Below are positions 32,043 through 38,056 of a stretch of 38,056 bases of DNA, piece after piece. Under the pieces are notes generated by a model. The model made no database searches, was not told the DNA's origin, and was given only the letters and a program-made list of their open reading frames with translations. Position 1 is the first letter of the stretch; every line of letters starts with the position of its first letter. The position numbers and the translations under genes were made by a program. This stretch comes from Holtiella sp036655075. Lineage in GTDB: Bacteria; Bacillota; Clostridia; Lachnospirales; Cellulosilyticaceae. Location: NCBI RefSeq assembly GCF_036655075.1, contig NZ_JAVVQU010000031.1, positions 1 to 38,056 of the forward strand. The letters are read 5' to 3'.

Positions 32043-33092
32043 TTAGTGATGACTATCTTGGCTACCTGGACCTGCACTGTTGTGGTTTCCAAGTGATTTA
32101 ACGTTGATGTTTGCACGTTTTTCATCTTCTTGCCAGTAAATACGTTCTGCAAATTGTGCTTCTGGGTTAATTTCAAGACCTTCAAGAATAAGTTCTTTGA
32201 ATTTAATGTATCCAGCTCTATCGATTAAGTGTCCACCATGAAGGTAAACTGGTTTGTAATCAAGTGCCCATGCAGAGAATTTTGGCCAGTTTCTGAAGAT
32301 ACCAATTACTACATCTTCAGTTACCCAGTTTGCAAACATTTTACCCATACGTGGATATTGTTTACCTGTACGTCCGCCAAGCATAATTCTGTAGAATTTT
32401 TGAGGATTACGTGTCCATGCGCTTGTTGGACAAGCGATTACACACTCACCACAACCTACACAACAACATGTATCTTTTTCAATTTTACCATTTACTAATG
32501 AAAGTACGCGAGTTGCGTGGTGTGAACATGCGTCAACACAAGCGCCACAACCGATACAACGGTCTCTATCGTATTCCATTTTAGCAATACCAATTACACC
32601 AAAGTCATTGAAGTGTGCTTTACCACAGTCATTTGGACAACCTGAAATAGTTGATTTAATGTGGTAGTGACTTGGGAAAATTTCTTTTTCAAGTTTTTTA
32701 GCAAGTTCATGTGTATTAACGTTTGCTTTAATACAGTGTGTGTTACCGATACAAGACATAATGTTACGTGCCCCTATTGTTGGGTAACCTTTACCACATG
32801 TTTCCATGTCTGCATCACAGTTTACTACTTCTACTTCTCTAATGTATTCATTAATGTATTCATTAACTTCTGGAATACTTGCATATTTAATACCTGGTAT
32901 ATTAAGTGTATGTCTCATCCCAATATGGAATGAACCATCACCCCAAGTTTGTGCTATATGTTGTACAGCTTGTAAATGTTTCGCATCGATAATAGAACCT
33001 GGAACACGTAATTGTAACATGAATTCTCCAGCTATTTTAGATTGACGGAAACAGTTTATTCTGGTTGCTTTTACATCAATATCATGATTCAT
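32043..33092 (-). CDS. asrC: Anaerobic sulfite reductase subunit C (siroheme)
   Basis: Catalytic subunit for six-electron reduction of sulfite to sulfide. 349 residues. The siroheme/[4Fe-4S] ligands fit Cys114 and Cys120 (MSCIGNTHC) and Cys152 and Cys156 (SGCPNDCGKA). Two ferredoxin clusters follow: CIGCGACVDAC (179-189) and CVGCGECVIAC (211-221). It ends with a His/Ser/Gly-rich tail (GNHNSAGPGSQDSHH). Third gene of asrABC, 11 bases after asrB. Its siroheme would come from the hem operon next door plus met8. Confidence 0.96.
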   Translation of the reverse strand: MNHDIDVKATRINCFRQSKIAGEFMLQLRVPGSIIDAKHLQAVQHIAQTWGDGSFHIGMRHTLNIPGIKYASIPEVNEYINEYIREVEVVNCDADMETCGKGYPTIGARNIMSCIGNTHCIKANVNTHELAKKLEKEIFPSHYHIKSTISGCPNDCGKAHFNDFGVIGIAKMEYDRDRCIGCGACVDACSHHATRVLSLVNGKIEKDTCCCVGCGECVIACPTSAWTRNPQKFYRIMLGGRTGKQYPRMGKMFANWVTEDVVIGIFRNWPKFSAWALDYKPVYLHGGHLIDRAGYIKFKELILEGLEINPEAQFAERIYWQEDEKRANINVKSLGNHNSAGPGSQDSHH

Positions 33093-33103
33093 TGTGTGGC
33101 CTC

Positions 33104-33895
33104 CTAGTCAATTAATTTTTTCGCTACTGTGTAGTTGAATACTGGTCCTTCAAGACATACATATGTCTCATCGATACGACAGTGTCCACATTTACCGATA
33201 GCACATGACATTTTTCTTTCGAATGAAACCCAGATTTTTTCGTCTGGAATACCTTGTTTTACACATTCAAGGCCTGCAAAGTGCATCATGATTGGTGGTC
33301 CAACGATTACGACTTCGTAGTTGTCACCGAAATCTTTGAATGGAATTTCTTCGATGAATTTAGTTACAAGACCTGTTCTAAATCCTTCTTTTTCATCTCT
33401 ATCTAATGTGTAGATTGTGTTGAATTTTTCTTCCCAAACTTTAAGCGTATCTTTGAAAAGGATACCCTCTTCATCTTTAAAACCTGCAATGATGTTTACG
33501 CTTTCTACAAAGCCTTCTTCATTTGCAAATTTGTTGATCATACTTTTAACTGGAGCAACACCTGTACCACCAGCGATGATTACGATATTTTTACCTTTAA
33601 ATTGGTCTACTGGCCAACCTTTACCGTATGCACCACGAAGGAATAATTGGTCTCCTGCTTCAAGTTCGAAGATTTCGTTAGTTACTTTACCAACGTTACG
33701 GATTGTGAAATCCATCCAACCTTCACCAAAATCACTTACTGAGATTGGTGCTTCCCCTACTTTAGGGATTGAAAGTTGTAAGAATTGACCATGTTCAATT
33801 GGAAGGTCAGTTTTCATTTTGAATGTATATTCAGTGTTAGTTTCTTTTGTTACACTAATAATTTCATAAGCTTTTGGCATTAATTCATTATGCAT
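33104..33895 (-). CDS. asrB: Anaerobic sulfite reductase subunit B (FAD/NAD reductase)
   Basis: Electron-input flavoprotein of the ferredoxin-NADP reductase type, about 263 residues: FAD-binding barrel at the N-terminus (FLQLSIPKVGEAPISVSDF), NAD domain (VIIAGGTGVAPVKSMINKF, VVIVGPPIMM) and a C-terminal [2Fe-2S] site CAIGKCGHCRIDETYVC. ATG at 33895 has GGAGG 8 bases upstream and overlaps the asrA end by 8 bases, so translation is coupled. Confidence 0.95.
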   Translation of the reverse strand: MHNELMPKAYEIISVTKETNTEYTFKMKTDLPIEHGQFLQLSIPKVGEAPISVSDFGEGWMDFTIRNVGKVTNEIFELEAGDQLFLRGAYGKGWPVDQFKGKNIVIIAGGTGVAPVKSMINKFANEEGFVESVNIIAGFKDEEGILFKDTLKVWEEKFNTIYTLDRDEKEGFRTGLVTKFIEEIPFKDFGDNYEVVIVGPPIMMHFAGLECVKQGIPDEKIWVSFERKMSCAIGKCGHCRIDETYVCLEGPVFNYTVAKKLID

Positions 33896-34922
33896 TACAT
33901 TCACCTCCGCAAATTTCTTTTACAGCTTTGTTTACTTTTTCGATTGTCGCTGAGAATGAAATGAACTCTGGACATCTTTCAGTACATCTACCACAACCTA
34001 CACACATATGACCTTCGCCAAATTTTTCGTTGTAATCATGGATTTTATGTAATGTTTTGTATCTGTAACGCGCAGCAGTTGTTTTTCTGAAGTCATGTCC
34101 ACCAGCCATTGAGTCAAATCCTTTAACTTGACAAGATGCAGCAGTTCTTCTTCTTTCACCTACTGAACCATTTTCATTGTAAGCAATATCTGTTGTTGTG
34201 AAACATGTACATGTGCTACATGCGATTGTACAGCTACCACAACTGATACAGCGTTTGTTGAATTCATTCCACATTTCATGTTCTTTAAGTTTGTTAAGAA
34301 CTTCTTTGTTTGGAATAGTTGGCATTGTTACTTTTGTTTGGTTTTCTTCGATGAATTTAACTGTGTAATCAGCTTCTTCATTCCCTGCAAAGTAAGTAGC
34401 AAAAGCTTCATTTTTAACATTGAAGAGAACTTCTCCATCTTCAAAACGAGCAGCTACAGCATAGTTATCTGTTTTGTTTGTTCCCATTGAACAACAGAAA
34501 CATGTATCTTCACTTGAAGAACACTCCATCATTACGTAGTTTACTTTTTCTCTCATACGTTTGTAGAATGTATCCTCAAATCCATTTTCTAAGAAAATTT
34601 TATCTTGGTTCATTTGTGCATTGATATCACAAGGTCTAGCAAAGATTAAAACTTTTTTATCATGAATTTTAGCTTCACGATATTCATCTTCTGTAAAGTA
34701 GAATAAAGTTTGTGTGATTGGTGAAACCACATCTTTTGCTGGATAATCTGATTTTTCATCAAATACGATTTCTTCTACATTTTTGATTTCAGCATAACGG
34801 ATAATATCTTGGTCTGAGTAACGTCCTGCTTTTGGAAATCTTTTTGGTGCATAAATTTTGTACTCTTTTCTTAATTCATCAAAGAGACTGTTAACCGTTT
34901 CAAAGCTTAATTTATAGCCCAT
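33888..34922 (-). CDS. asrA: Anaerobic sulfite reductase subunit A (iron-sulfur)
   Basis: Electron-transfer subunit, about 344 residues, linking AsrB to AsrC. It has two [4Fe-4S] motifs near the C-terminus: CISCGSCTIACSTC and CVGCGRCTERCPEF. MGYKLSFETVNSLFDELRKE matches the family N-terminus, so I start at the ATG of 34922, which has GGAGG 8 bases upstream. An in-frame ATG at 34943 has its own GAGGG inside a hairpin and cannot be excluded. First gene of asrABC. Confidence 0.94.
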   Translation of the reverse strand: MGYKLSFETVNSLFDELRKEYKIYAPKRFPKAGRYSDQDIIRYAEIKNVEEIVFDEKSDYPAKDVVSPITQTLFYFTEDEYREAKIHDKKVLIFARPCDINAQMNQDKIFLENGFEDTFYKRMREKVNYVMMECSSSEDTCFCCSMGTNKTDNYAVAARFEDGEVLFNVKNEAFATYFAGNEEADYTVKFIEENQTKVTMPTIPNKEVLNKLKEHEMWNEFNKRCISCGSCTIACSTCTCFTTTDIAYNENGSVGERRRTAASCQVKGFDSMAGGHDFRKTTAARYRYKTLHKIHDYNEKFGEGHMCVGCGRCTERCPEFISFSATIEKVNKAVKEICGGECNA

Positions 34923-34948
34923 CTTCTTGTCCTCCATTCGCATATTCC

Positions 34949-34970
34949 CTCCGTTATATTTTTAACGGAG
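34949..34970 (-). promoter_or_regulatory. Hairpin covering the upstream asrA ribosome site
   Basis: An 8-bp perfect stem CTCCGTTA/TAACGGAG (34949-34956 with 34963-34970). On the RNA the 3' arm carries the GGAG just before the ATG at 34943, so it could mask that site. Confidence 0.45.
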
Positions 34971-34982
34971 CGCTGTATCTCT

Positions 34983-35005
34983 ATTATATGATAATTTCTT
35001 AACAA
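34983..35005 (-). promoter_or_regulatory. asrA promoter -10 with a Rex-like operator
   Basis: TATAAT at 34988-34983. Overlapping it, 35005-34988 reads TTGTTAA-GAAA-TTATCAT, a 12 of 14 match to the Rex half-site pair TTGTTAA-N4-TTAACAA. Rex is a repressor released at high NADH/NAD+, which would suit an NADH-using sulfite reductase. The -35 is poor. Confidence 0.45.
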
Positions 35006-35106
35006 TGCCTATAGCTTAACAGAACTTTACAATTTAACATTATAATGCTAACTATTATATTTTATAATGGTTTACCCTATTGACCCCTGATATTTTTATA
35101 ACATAT

Positions 35107-35148
35107 AAAAATAGAGTGCTACCTGTCTACAGGTAACACTCTATTTTT
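35107..35148 (-). terminator. Terminator overlapping the end of the LysR gene
   Basis: A long stem (outer arms 35107-35118 and 35137-35148, inner TACCTGT/ACAGGTA) followed by T's on the minus strand. The final nine codons and the stop of the LysR gene form one side of it. Confidence 0.85.
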
Positions 35149-36012
35149 TAATATATTTAAGAAAGCCTCTATATCTTCATCTAGCTCTTTATCTTTTGGC
35201 AAGATATAAGAATAGTTACGCCTAGGTTGTATATCTAATGGAAGTATAGTGAGCTCTTTATCAAATGCTGCATGACTTACTACACATTCTGATATAATGG
35301 TAATGCCCAATCCATTTTTCACCGCTTCTTTCACAGCATAGTTACTATTAAAGATAATCATATTTTTAGGTGTAATGTGGTGCATCTTCAAAAAGAGTTG
35401 TAAATATTCTTCTGTGCCAGAACCTTCTTCCCTACTAATCCAAATCTGATTGTTTAAATCTTCTAATGCAATCGTATTATTGGCAAGCTCTGATTGGTTA
35501 CTTACTGCTACAACCATTTTATCTTCATAGAAGTAGTCTCTTTGAAAATCATAATAAGGGTCTATACCTTCAATTAATCCGATCTGTATTTCCCCTTCAT
35601 TCATCATCTCACATATGTGGGCTGTATTTTCTATAAGGATCTCCAACTGCACATGGGGATACTGTTCAGAAAACACACCAATAAGTGGTGGCAAATAATA
35701 ATCGCCTATAGTCTTACTTGCCCCTACTATAATTTTTTTCTTTGTATGGTGACTTATTTGCAACAAGTCATTTTTCAAACAATCTATTTCTGCTATTAAA
35801 TCCTGTCCTCTATCATATAACATCTGCCCCTGTTTTGTAATCAACACTTCTTTACTTTTACTTGATCTAGTAATGAGGGTAGTATCAAAATAGTGCTCAA
35901 GCCTTTTAATATGCAAACTTACTGTAGGCTGAGATAAATTTACCTTTTTCGCCGCCTTTGTAAAATTGCGGTATTTAACTACTTGTATAAAAGTCTTAAG
36001 TTCCTCTAACAT
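35119..36012 (-). CDS. LysR family transcriptional regulator
   Basis: About 297 residues. N-terminal winged helix-turn-helix (MLEELKTFIQVVKYRNFTKAAKKVNLSQPTVSLHIKRLE) and a periplasmic-binding-like effector domain (about 90-290, IIVGASKTIGDYYLPPLIGVF). I start at 36012, where GGAGG lies 7 bases upstream; the frame extends 8 codons further without a site. It points toward asrABC but is separated from it by a terminator, so it may regulate that operon in trans (LysR proteins often control sulfur assimilation). That link is an inference from position. Confidence 0.9.
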   Translation of the reverse strand: MLEELKTFIQVVKYRNFTKAAKKVNLSQPTVSLHIKRLEHYFDTTLITRSSKSKEVLITKQGQMLYDRGQDLIAEIDCLKNDLLQISHHTKKKIIVGASKTIGDYYLPPLIGVFSEQYPHVQLEILIENTAHICEMMNEGEIQIGLIEGIDPYYDFQRDYFYEDKMVVAVSNQSELANNTIALEDLNNQIWISREEGSGTEEYLQLFLKMHHITPKNMIIFNSNYAVKEAVKNGLGITIISECVVSHAAFDKELTILPLDIQPRRNYSYILPKDKELDEDIEAFLNILKNRVLPVDR

Positions 36013-36123
36013 AGCCTGCCCTCCTCTATAAGTCATTCATTATCCTCTAATTATAGCATATTATTTACCTTATTTCTACATTAATCCTTTCCTATTAAAT
36101 GCACTTACCTCCAACATCAAGGC

Positions 36124-36173
36124 ATAAAAAAAGAGCGACATCAGAACCTCATTCTGAATCCACTCTTTTTGAG
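36124..36173 (-). terminator. Terminator between the palindrome and the LysR gene
   Basis: AAAAAGAG/CTCTTTTT outer arms with inner TTCAGAA/TTCTGA pairs, followed by a T-run on the minus strand. It would end transcripts coming from mutY or from a local start near 36320. Confidence 0.7.
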
Positions 36174-36200
36174 TACTTATATAAGTTTGTTTGTAGAACC

Positions 36201-36284
36201 AAGAGATAGAGTACAGTCTACGCTTGTCTAGTAAAGCCTCTAGAGGCTTTACTAGACAAGCGTATAATTCTTACTTCATCTCTT
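36201..36284. repeat. Perfect 46-bp palindrome inside a longer stem
   Basis: 36219-36264 is a perfect palindrome with no loop (centre TCTAGA at 36239-36244). A second inverted pair, AAGAGAT (36201-36207) and ATCTCTT (36278-36284), extends the symmetry outward. No T-run follows, so it does not look like a terminator. It lies in the 337-base gap between LysR and mutY that otherwise holds only the terminator at 36124-36173. Confidence 0.85.
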
Positions 36285-36373
36285 AATCCTAAGTGAAATG
36301 GAAATATCATATAATTGATATGTTTTTATTATACTATAGTTTTAGAAAATTTCTACCCATAATTTAATATTTA

Positions 36374-37390
36374 TTATAACTTTCTCAAAATCTTTGTAAA
36401 TGCCGTCGCTACAGGATAGGTCTTTATGAGGCTTTTTGGCACAAACTCTCCAGTGTTTTGCAATATATTACATATTATTTTTTCTACTTGTTCATTGTAG
36501 GTTATAACAACTGGACTCATCATCCATATACGATGTGTAAATACATGTTTGACCTGCTCTAAAACTTCATATTGAAGGCCCATCTTCTCTATTTCTACCC
36601 ACTGTTCTAAAGTGACAAGAGGTGTCCCCCATAAAGAGGCTAATAGCCCTTCATCCTTTCTTTTTTCTAAGTAAATGTTATCGCCTTCTCGAATTACCAA
36701 TGCCTTATAAAATTCTGGTTCTGCCTTTACTTTTCCTGTCTTAACAGGATATTCCATCTGTACACCCTCCTCATATGCTAAGCATAAGCTTTGCATCGGG
36801 CAACTCTCGCATTTGGGGTTTTTAGGTGTGCAAATCAGTGCACCTAACTCCATCAAAGCTTGGTTAAAGTTTCTAGCATCTGCTGGCATTAAGGACATGA
36901 CTTTTGCTTCAAAAATCTTACGGGTTTTAGCAATAGCTATGTCCTCTTCTATAAGGAATTGTCTTGAAAGAACACGCATCACATTGCCATCTACAGCTGG
37001 ATAAGGCAAGTTAAAAGCTATACTTAATACTGCCCCCAGTGTATAGGGGCCTATTCCTGGTATATCCTTTACCAACTTAGCCTCCATTGGAAATACACCC
37101 TCATACTGATTAGCTACTACTTTAGCCCCTTTATGCAAGTTGTCTGCCCTTCTATAATACCCAAGGCCCTGCCAATAAGTATACACTTCTTCTTTATCTG
37201 CTGTGGCTAAGTCCTTCACCGTTGGAAAACGCTCCATAAAACGTTCATAATACGGTCTTACCGTGTCCACTTGTGTCTGTTGTAACATGATTTCTGATAC
37301 CCAAATGCTATAGGCATCTCTTCTTTCGCGCCAAGGCATTTGTCTCTTATTTTTGTCAAACCATTCTAGTAAATATGTCTGGTAGCTCAC
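36374..37390 (-). CDS. mutY: A/G-specific adenine glycosylase MutY
   Basis: Removes A opposite 8-oxoG. 338 residues. Catalytic Glu33 in SEIMLQQTQVDTV, helix-hairpin-helix KDIPGIGPYTLGAVLSIAF, catalytic Asp134 in YPAVDGNVMRV, and the [4Fe-4S] cysteines 187, 194, 197 and 203 (CTPKNPKCESCPMQSLC). A C-terminal NUDIX-like 8-oxoG recognition domain follows (about 225-338). The start is GTG (37390-37388) with GAGG 8 bases upstream. It follows the 137-residue gene by about 50 bases on the same strand, so the two may be co-transcribed. Confidence 0.96.
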   Translation of the reverse strand: MSYQTYLLEWFDKNKRQMPWRERRDAYSIWVSEIMLQQTQVDTVRPYYERFMERFPTVKDLATADKEEVYTYWQGLGYYRRADNLHKGAKVVANQYEGVFPMEAKLVKDIPGIGPYTLGAVLSIAFNLPYPAVDGNVMRVLSRQFLIEEDIAIAKTRKIFEAKVMSLMPADARNFNQALMELGALICTPKNPKCESCPMQSLCLAYEEGVQMEYPVKTGKVKAEPEFYKALVIREGDNIYLEKRKDEGLLASLWGTPLVTLEQWVEIEKMGLQYEVLEQVKHVFTHRIWMMSPVVITYNEQVEKIICNILQNTGEFVPKSLIKTYPVATAFTKILRKL

Positions 37391-37441
37391 GTCTTTTTCC
37401 TCTCTTATTGCTCATTTAATTTCCGATTTTCAACTTCTATT

Positions 37442-37855
37442 TTATACCATACTGCACATATTTATGGCGGCTTCTACAAACTTCCTCATACTTCTTGGAA
37501 CTTGTTCTAAATTTATAGTTTCACCCATGACTATTCTTTTCCCAAAATAAACAGCCCATTCATAGTCATGAACAGGTATCCCTATCTTTTCATCTAATAA
37601 ATAAACAGGTCCATCTAAGCTTATCTCCTCATACACCTCTACATAAAAGGGTATGCCCTCATAGGTTTCTATATCCCTTTGATAAAGTGCTATTAAATAA
37701 AAGAAGGCAATTTGCCTACTTAGTAAATCACTCGCTTTAATTTTCTTTAGTTGCCCTACCTCTACTTCCCCTGCAGCTATAACTTCAGCTTGTTCTAGCA
37801 ATTCACAAAAGGCTTCTCTATGTTGTGCATCCTTAAAATATTCTATTTGCATCAT
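37442..37855 (-). CDS. Unknown protein, 137 residues
   Basis: Not firmly recognised. A soluble, acidic protein with EALLEQAEV-like helices (FCELLEQAEVIAAGEVEVG), SRQIAFFYLIALYQRDIETYEG and a C-terminal IVMGETINLEQVPRSMRKFVEAA. The layout recalls short DUF proteins of Firmicutes and phage that resemble DUF6075, but I cannot confirm this. An AGGAG-like site (TTAGGAGCACATG) precedes the ATGs at 37855/37852. Upstream of mutY on the same strand. Confidence 0.65.
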   Translation of the reverse strand: MMQIEYFKDAQHREAFCELLEQAEVIAAGEVEVGQLKKIKASDLLSRQIAFFYLIALYQRDIETYEGIPFYVEVYEEISLDGPVYLLDEKIGIPVHDYEWAVYFGKRIVMGETINLEQVPRSMRKFVEAAINMCSMV

Positions 37856-37950
37856 GTGCTCCTAAGCATATATTTTATATTTATACCATTGTGTATTTTA
37901 TCATATATTCATGCTTAAATATATAACCCCACCACCTATGCATACAAAAA

Positions 37951-37995
37951 CCCCCTAGTATTTTTAAGTTAATGAGCACTTAGAAATACTAGGGG
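37951..37995 (-). terminator. Terminator for a gene beyond the right edge
   Basis: A CCCCTAGTATTT/AAATACTAGGGG stem with paired AAGT/ACTT inside, followed on the minus strand by TTTTTG. It would end a minus-strand transcript entering from outside the window. Confidence 0.8.
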
Positions 37996-38008
37996 AGTAC
38001 CTTATTAA

Positions 38009-38056
38009 ACTACTCACCTACTGAAGTAGGTGGAATTGGACATAAATGTCCCGGAC
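38009..38056. other. Right-edge tail with two tight hairpins
   Basis: CACCTAC-TGAA-GTAGGTG (38015-38032) and GGACAT-AA-ATGTCC (38038-38051) stand side by side. All three minus-strand frames from the edge end in a stop within about 50 bases (for example SGTFMSNSTYFSR then TGA), so this may be the C-terminus of a neighbouring gene or the end of an IS605-like element. Too short to decide. Confidence 0.3.

Larger units (their letters stand above)
36124..36321 (-). ncRNA. Candidate small structured RNA
   Basis: A TATAAT (36333-36328) lies 60 bases past the mutY stop on the minus strand. It would start an RNA near 36321 that contains the 46-bp palindrome and ends at the intrinsic terminator at 36173-36124, about 200 nt, with no convincing ORF. 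The alternative is a structured mutY 3' UTR. Confidence 0.3.

Noticed and set aside
34923..34943. asrA start at 34943
   Set aside because: Possible, but the family N-terminus and the better-placed GGAGG favour 34922.
1..38056. CRISPR arrays, tRNA or rRNA genes, prophage
   Set aside because: No direct-repeat/spacer pattern, no cloverleaf besides the tmRNA ends, no phage structural genes seen.

Overview
This AT-rich window looks like chromosome of a low-GC anaerobic Firmicute of the class Clostridia, probably close to Lachnospiraceae or Cellulosilyticum; that placement is inferred from gene content and style, not from a marker gene. Genes start with strong GGAGG-type ribosome sites and end in classic stem-plus-T-run terminators, many of them bidirectional. 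The content (asrABC sulfite reductase, a complete 5-aminolevulinate-to-precorrin-2 cluster, CbiK and Met8) fits a strict anaerobe.

Layout. 1-4.1 kb is a decayed accessory strip: a frameshifted N-terminal piece of an IS transposase, a small secreted protein gene that has lost its start, an intact secreted C39-like peptidase, a broken Rpn/PD-(D/E)XK nuclease gene, an unidentified structured segment, and a group II intron of about 670 nt with no reverse transcriptase ORF. 4.1-7.4 kb holds ssrA (tmRNA), smpB and recQ. 7.6-16 kb holds a MATE exporter, a TPR-GAF-GGDEF protein, a small unknown protein, the cbiK/met8 pair, an M28 aminopeptidase, a DUF402 protein and an AraC regulator. 16-19.2 kb is a divergent GH2 beta-galactosidase. 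19.3-20.9 kb is an NSS-family transporter behind a long leader. 21-25.6 kb holds a TraX-like membrane protein, glutaminase, and a TetM-like GTPase fused to a YacP/Rae1-type NYN nuclease domain. 25.8-31.9 kb is the operon hemA-hemC-cobA/hemD-hemB-hemL. 32-36 kb is asrABC preceded by a LysR regulator. 36-38 kb holds a large palindrome, mutY and a small unknown gene.

How the parts fit. HemA, HemL, HemB, HemC and CobA/HemD take glutamyl-tRNA to precorrin-2. Met8 oxidises this to sirohydrochlorin, and CbiK or Met8 inserts metal. Siroheme is the cofactor of AsrC, encoded next to the hem operon, so one 34 kb stretch encodes both the enzyme and its cofactor route, with a possible branch to cobalamin.

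The most interesting signal is upstream of the NSS transporter: a consensus promoter, a 21-codon leader ORF with a good ribosome site that ends in F-Y-Y-G-Y-Y-R, and then a set of mutually exclusive hairpins ending in an intrinsic terminator just before the gene. This has the architecture of ribosome-mediated attenuation and predicts that the transporter carries tyrosine. Other notable items are the GTPase-NYN fusion, the ORF-less group II intron, and a perfect 46-bp palindrome.
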